A DNA stretch of 32,166 bases, taken from positions 1-32,166 of the forward strand of contig JAHAZN010000071.1 in the NCBI GenBank assembly GCA_018385335.1, read 5' to 3'. The stretch is from Prevotella sp. (lineage in GTDB: Bacteria > Bacteroidota > Bacteroidia > Bacteroidales > Bacteroidaceae). Positions within the stretch are counted from its first letter, which is position 1. Each line of letters opens with the position of its first letter. The translations under genes and the position numbers were made by a program. A model generated the notes under the pieces. It was given only the letters and a program-made list of their open reading frames with translations, searched no databases and had not been told where the DNA came from. Of this stretch, positions 31,493-32,166 are shown in pieces.

Positions 31493-32166
31493 ATGCGAAT
31501 AGACATCATCACCGTTTTGCCTGAGATGATAGAGGGTTTTGTTCACGAGTCTATCCTGGCTCGTGCACAGAAGAAAGGTCTGGCAGAGATTCACCTCCAT
31601 AACCTGCGCGACTATACCACAGACAAATGGCGTCGCGTGGATGACTATCCTTATGGTGGTTTTGCGGGGATGGTGATGCAGTGTGAGCCTATCGACAGGT
31701 GTATCAGTGCACTGAAAGCTGAACGCAACTATGATGAAGTCATTTTCACCTCACCCGATGGTGAACAGTTTAACCAGCACGTCGCCAACGACCTGTCATT
31801 AAAAGAGAACATCATCATCCTTTGTGGCCACTACAAAGGCATCGACCATCGCATCCGCGAGCATCTCATCACACGCGAGATAAGTATAGGCGACTATGTG
31901 CTCACTGGCGGAGAACTGGCTGCTGCAGTGATGGCCGATGCCATCGTGAGAGTGGTACCCGGCGTGATAGGTGATGAGCAGAGTGCCCTCTCCGACTGTT
32001 TTCAAGACGACCTTCTTTCTGCTCCCATCTACACCCGTCCCGCCGACTACAAAGGGTGGAAAGTGCCCGACATACTCCTCAGTGGCAACGAAGCTAAGAT
32101 TAAACAATGGGAGATGGACCAAGCCATGGAGCGCACCCGACGGTTGCGCCCCGATTTGCTGAAATA
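31493..32166 (+). CDS. trmD: tRNA (guanine-N1)-methyltransferase
   Basis: Methylates G37 of tRNAs with SAM, preventing frameshifting. From ATG at 31493 ([15 protein letters not shown]) there are 224 codons, then TA at 32165-32166, so the stop codon is cut by the window edge and the protein is in effect complete. Family motifs are [23 protein letters not shown], the trefoil-knot SAM site [12 protein letters not shown] and [14 protein letters not shown], and [18 protein letters not shown]. Canonical TrmD has CGRYEGxDxR, so His-Tyr-Lys-Gly is a variant. It is shorter than E. coli TrmD (255), lacking part of the C-terminal end. It is probably co-transcribed with pheS, linking two tRNA functions. 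Confidence 0.95.
   Translation, partial: MRIDIITVLPEMIEGFVHESILARAQKKGLAEIHLHNLRDYTTDKWRRVDDYPYGGFAGMVMQCEPIDRCISALKAERNYDEVIFTSPDGEQFNQHVANDLSLKENIIILCGHYKGIDHRIREHLITREISIGDYVLTGGELAAAVMADAIVRVVPGVIGDEQSALSDCFQDDLLSAPIYTRPADYKGWKVPDILLSGNEAKIKQWEMDQAMERTRRLRPDLLK

Noticed and set aside
1..32166. CRISPR arrays, insertion sequences, tRNA or rRNA genes
   Set aside because: No regularly spaced direct repeats, transposase motifs with terminal repeats, tRNA cloverleaf or rRNA-like stretch was seen on reading both strands; short or diverged cases could be missed.

Overview
The window looks like a chromosomal housekeeping segment from a member of the Bacteroidales, most probably Prevotellaceae. 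Four things point there. Promoters repeatedly carry the Bacteroidetes -7 element TAnnTTTG, several with a TTG about 18-20 nt upstream. Two large secreted proteins end in type IX secretion (T9SS) sorting domains. Several proteins belong to families typical of this order (a DUF4348-like lipoprotein, Bacteroidetes-type HU and pyruvate kinase). Start sites mostly lack strong Shine-Dalgarno sequences. I see no transposase, phage module, CRISPR array, tRNA or rRNA.

Left part (1-9.5 kb, mostly + strand): the start of a secreted protein running leftward (cut by the window), then the periplasmic protease HtrA, pyruvate kinase, an HU protein with a 29-residue basic bS22/mS38-like ribosomal protein not normally called by gene finders, ribonuclease E/G, a membrane glycosyltransferase 2, a soluble hybrid histidine kinase and a membrane-anchored endonuclease/exonuclease/phosphatase-family protein.

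Middle (9.5-19.8 kb, - strand): one operon fabD - GH13 alpha-amylase - AlaX-like tRNA-editing protein, with a long hairpin at the predicted 5' end of its mRNA. Upstream of it lies ridA - queC - two tandem T9SS cargo proteins. One cargo protein has seven propeller-like repeats plus a duplicated Fn3/jelly-roll-like module. The other has YD-type repeats. A palindrome fills the spacer of the ridA promoter.

Right part (19.9-32.2 kb): phosphoglycerate kinase with a strong terminator, a DUF3298-like lipoprotein, a Cof-type HAD phosphatase, then leftward SPOR lipoprotein - ruvX - def - TPR protein. After a divergent promoter region comes a YtxH / holin-like / small-protein cluster resembling the layout of E. 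coli yqjD-yqjE-yqjK. Then leftward DUF4348 lipoprotein - murB - MBL-fold hydrolase, and rightward pheS - trmD, where the last base of the trmD stop codon lies just outside.

No clear novel defence or mobile system is visible. The most interesting signals are regulatory: palindromes placed exactly on promoter elements (htrA, HU, ridA), a structured leader on fabD, a hairpin shared by the ends of two convergent genes, and a strong inverted repeat between the SPOR gene and ruvX. At the protein level they are the two tandem T9SS proteins, the HU lacking the kink proline and the bS22-like microprotein.
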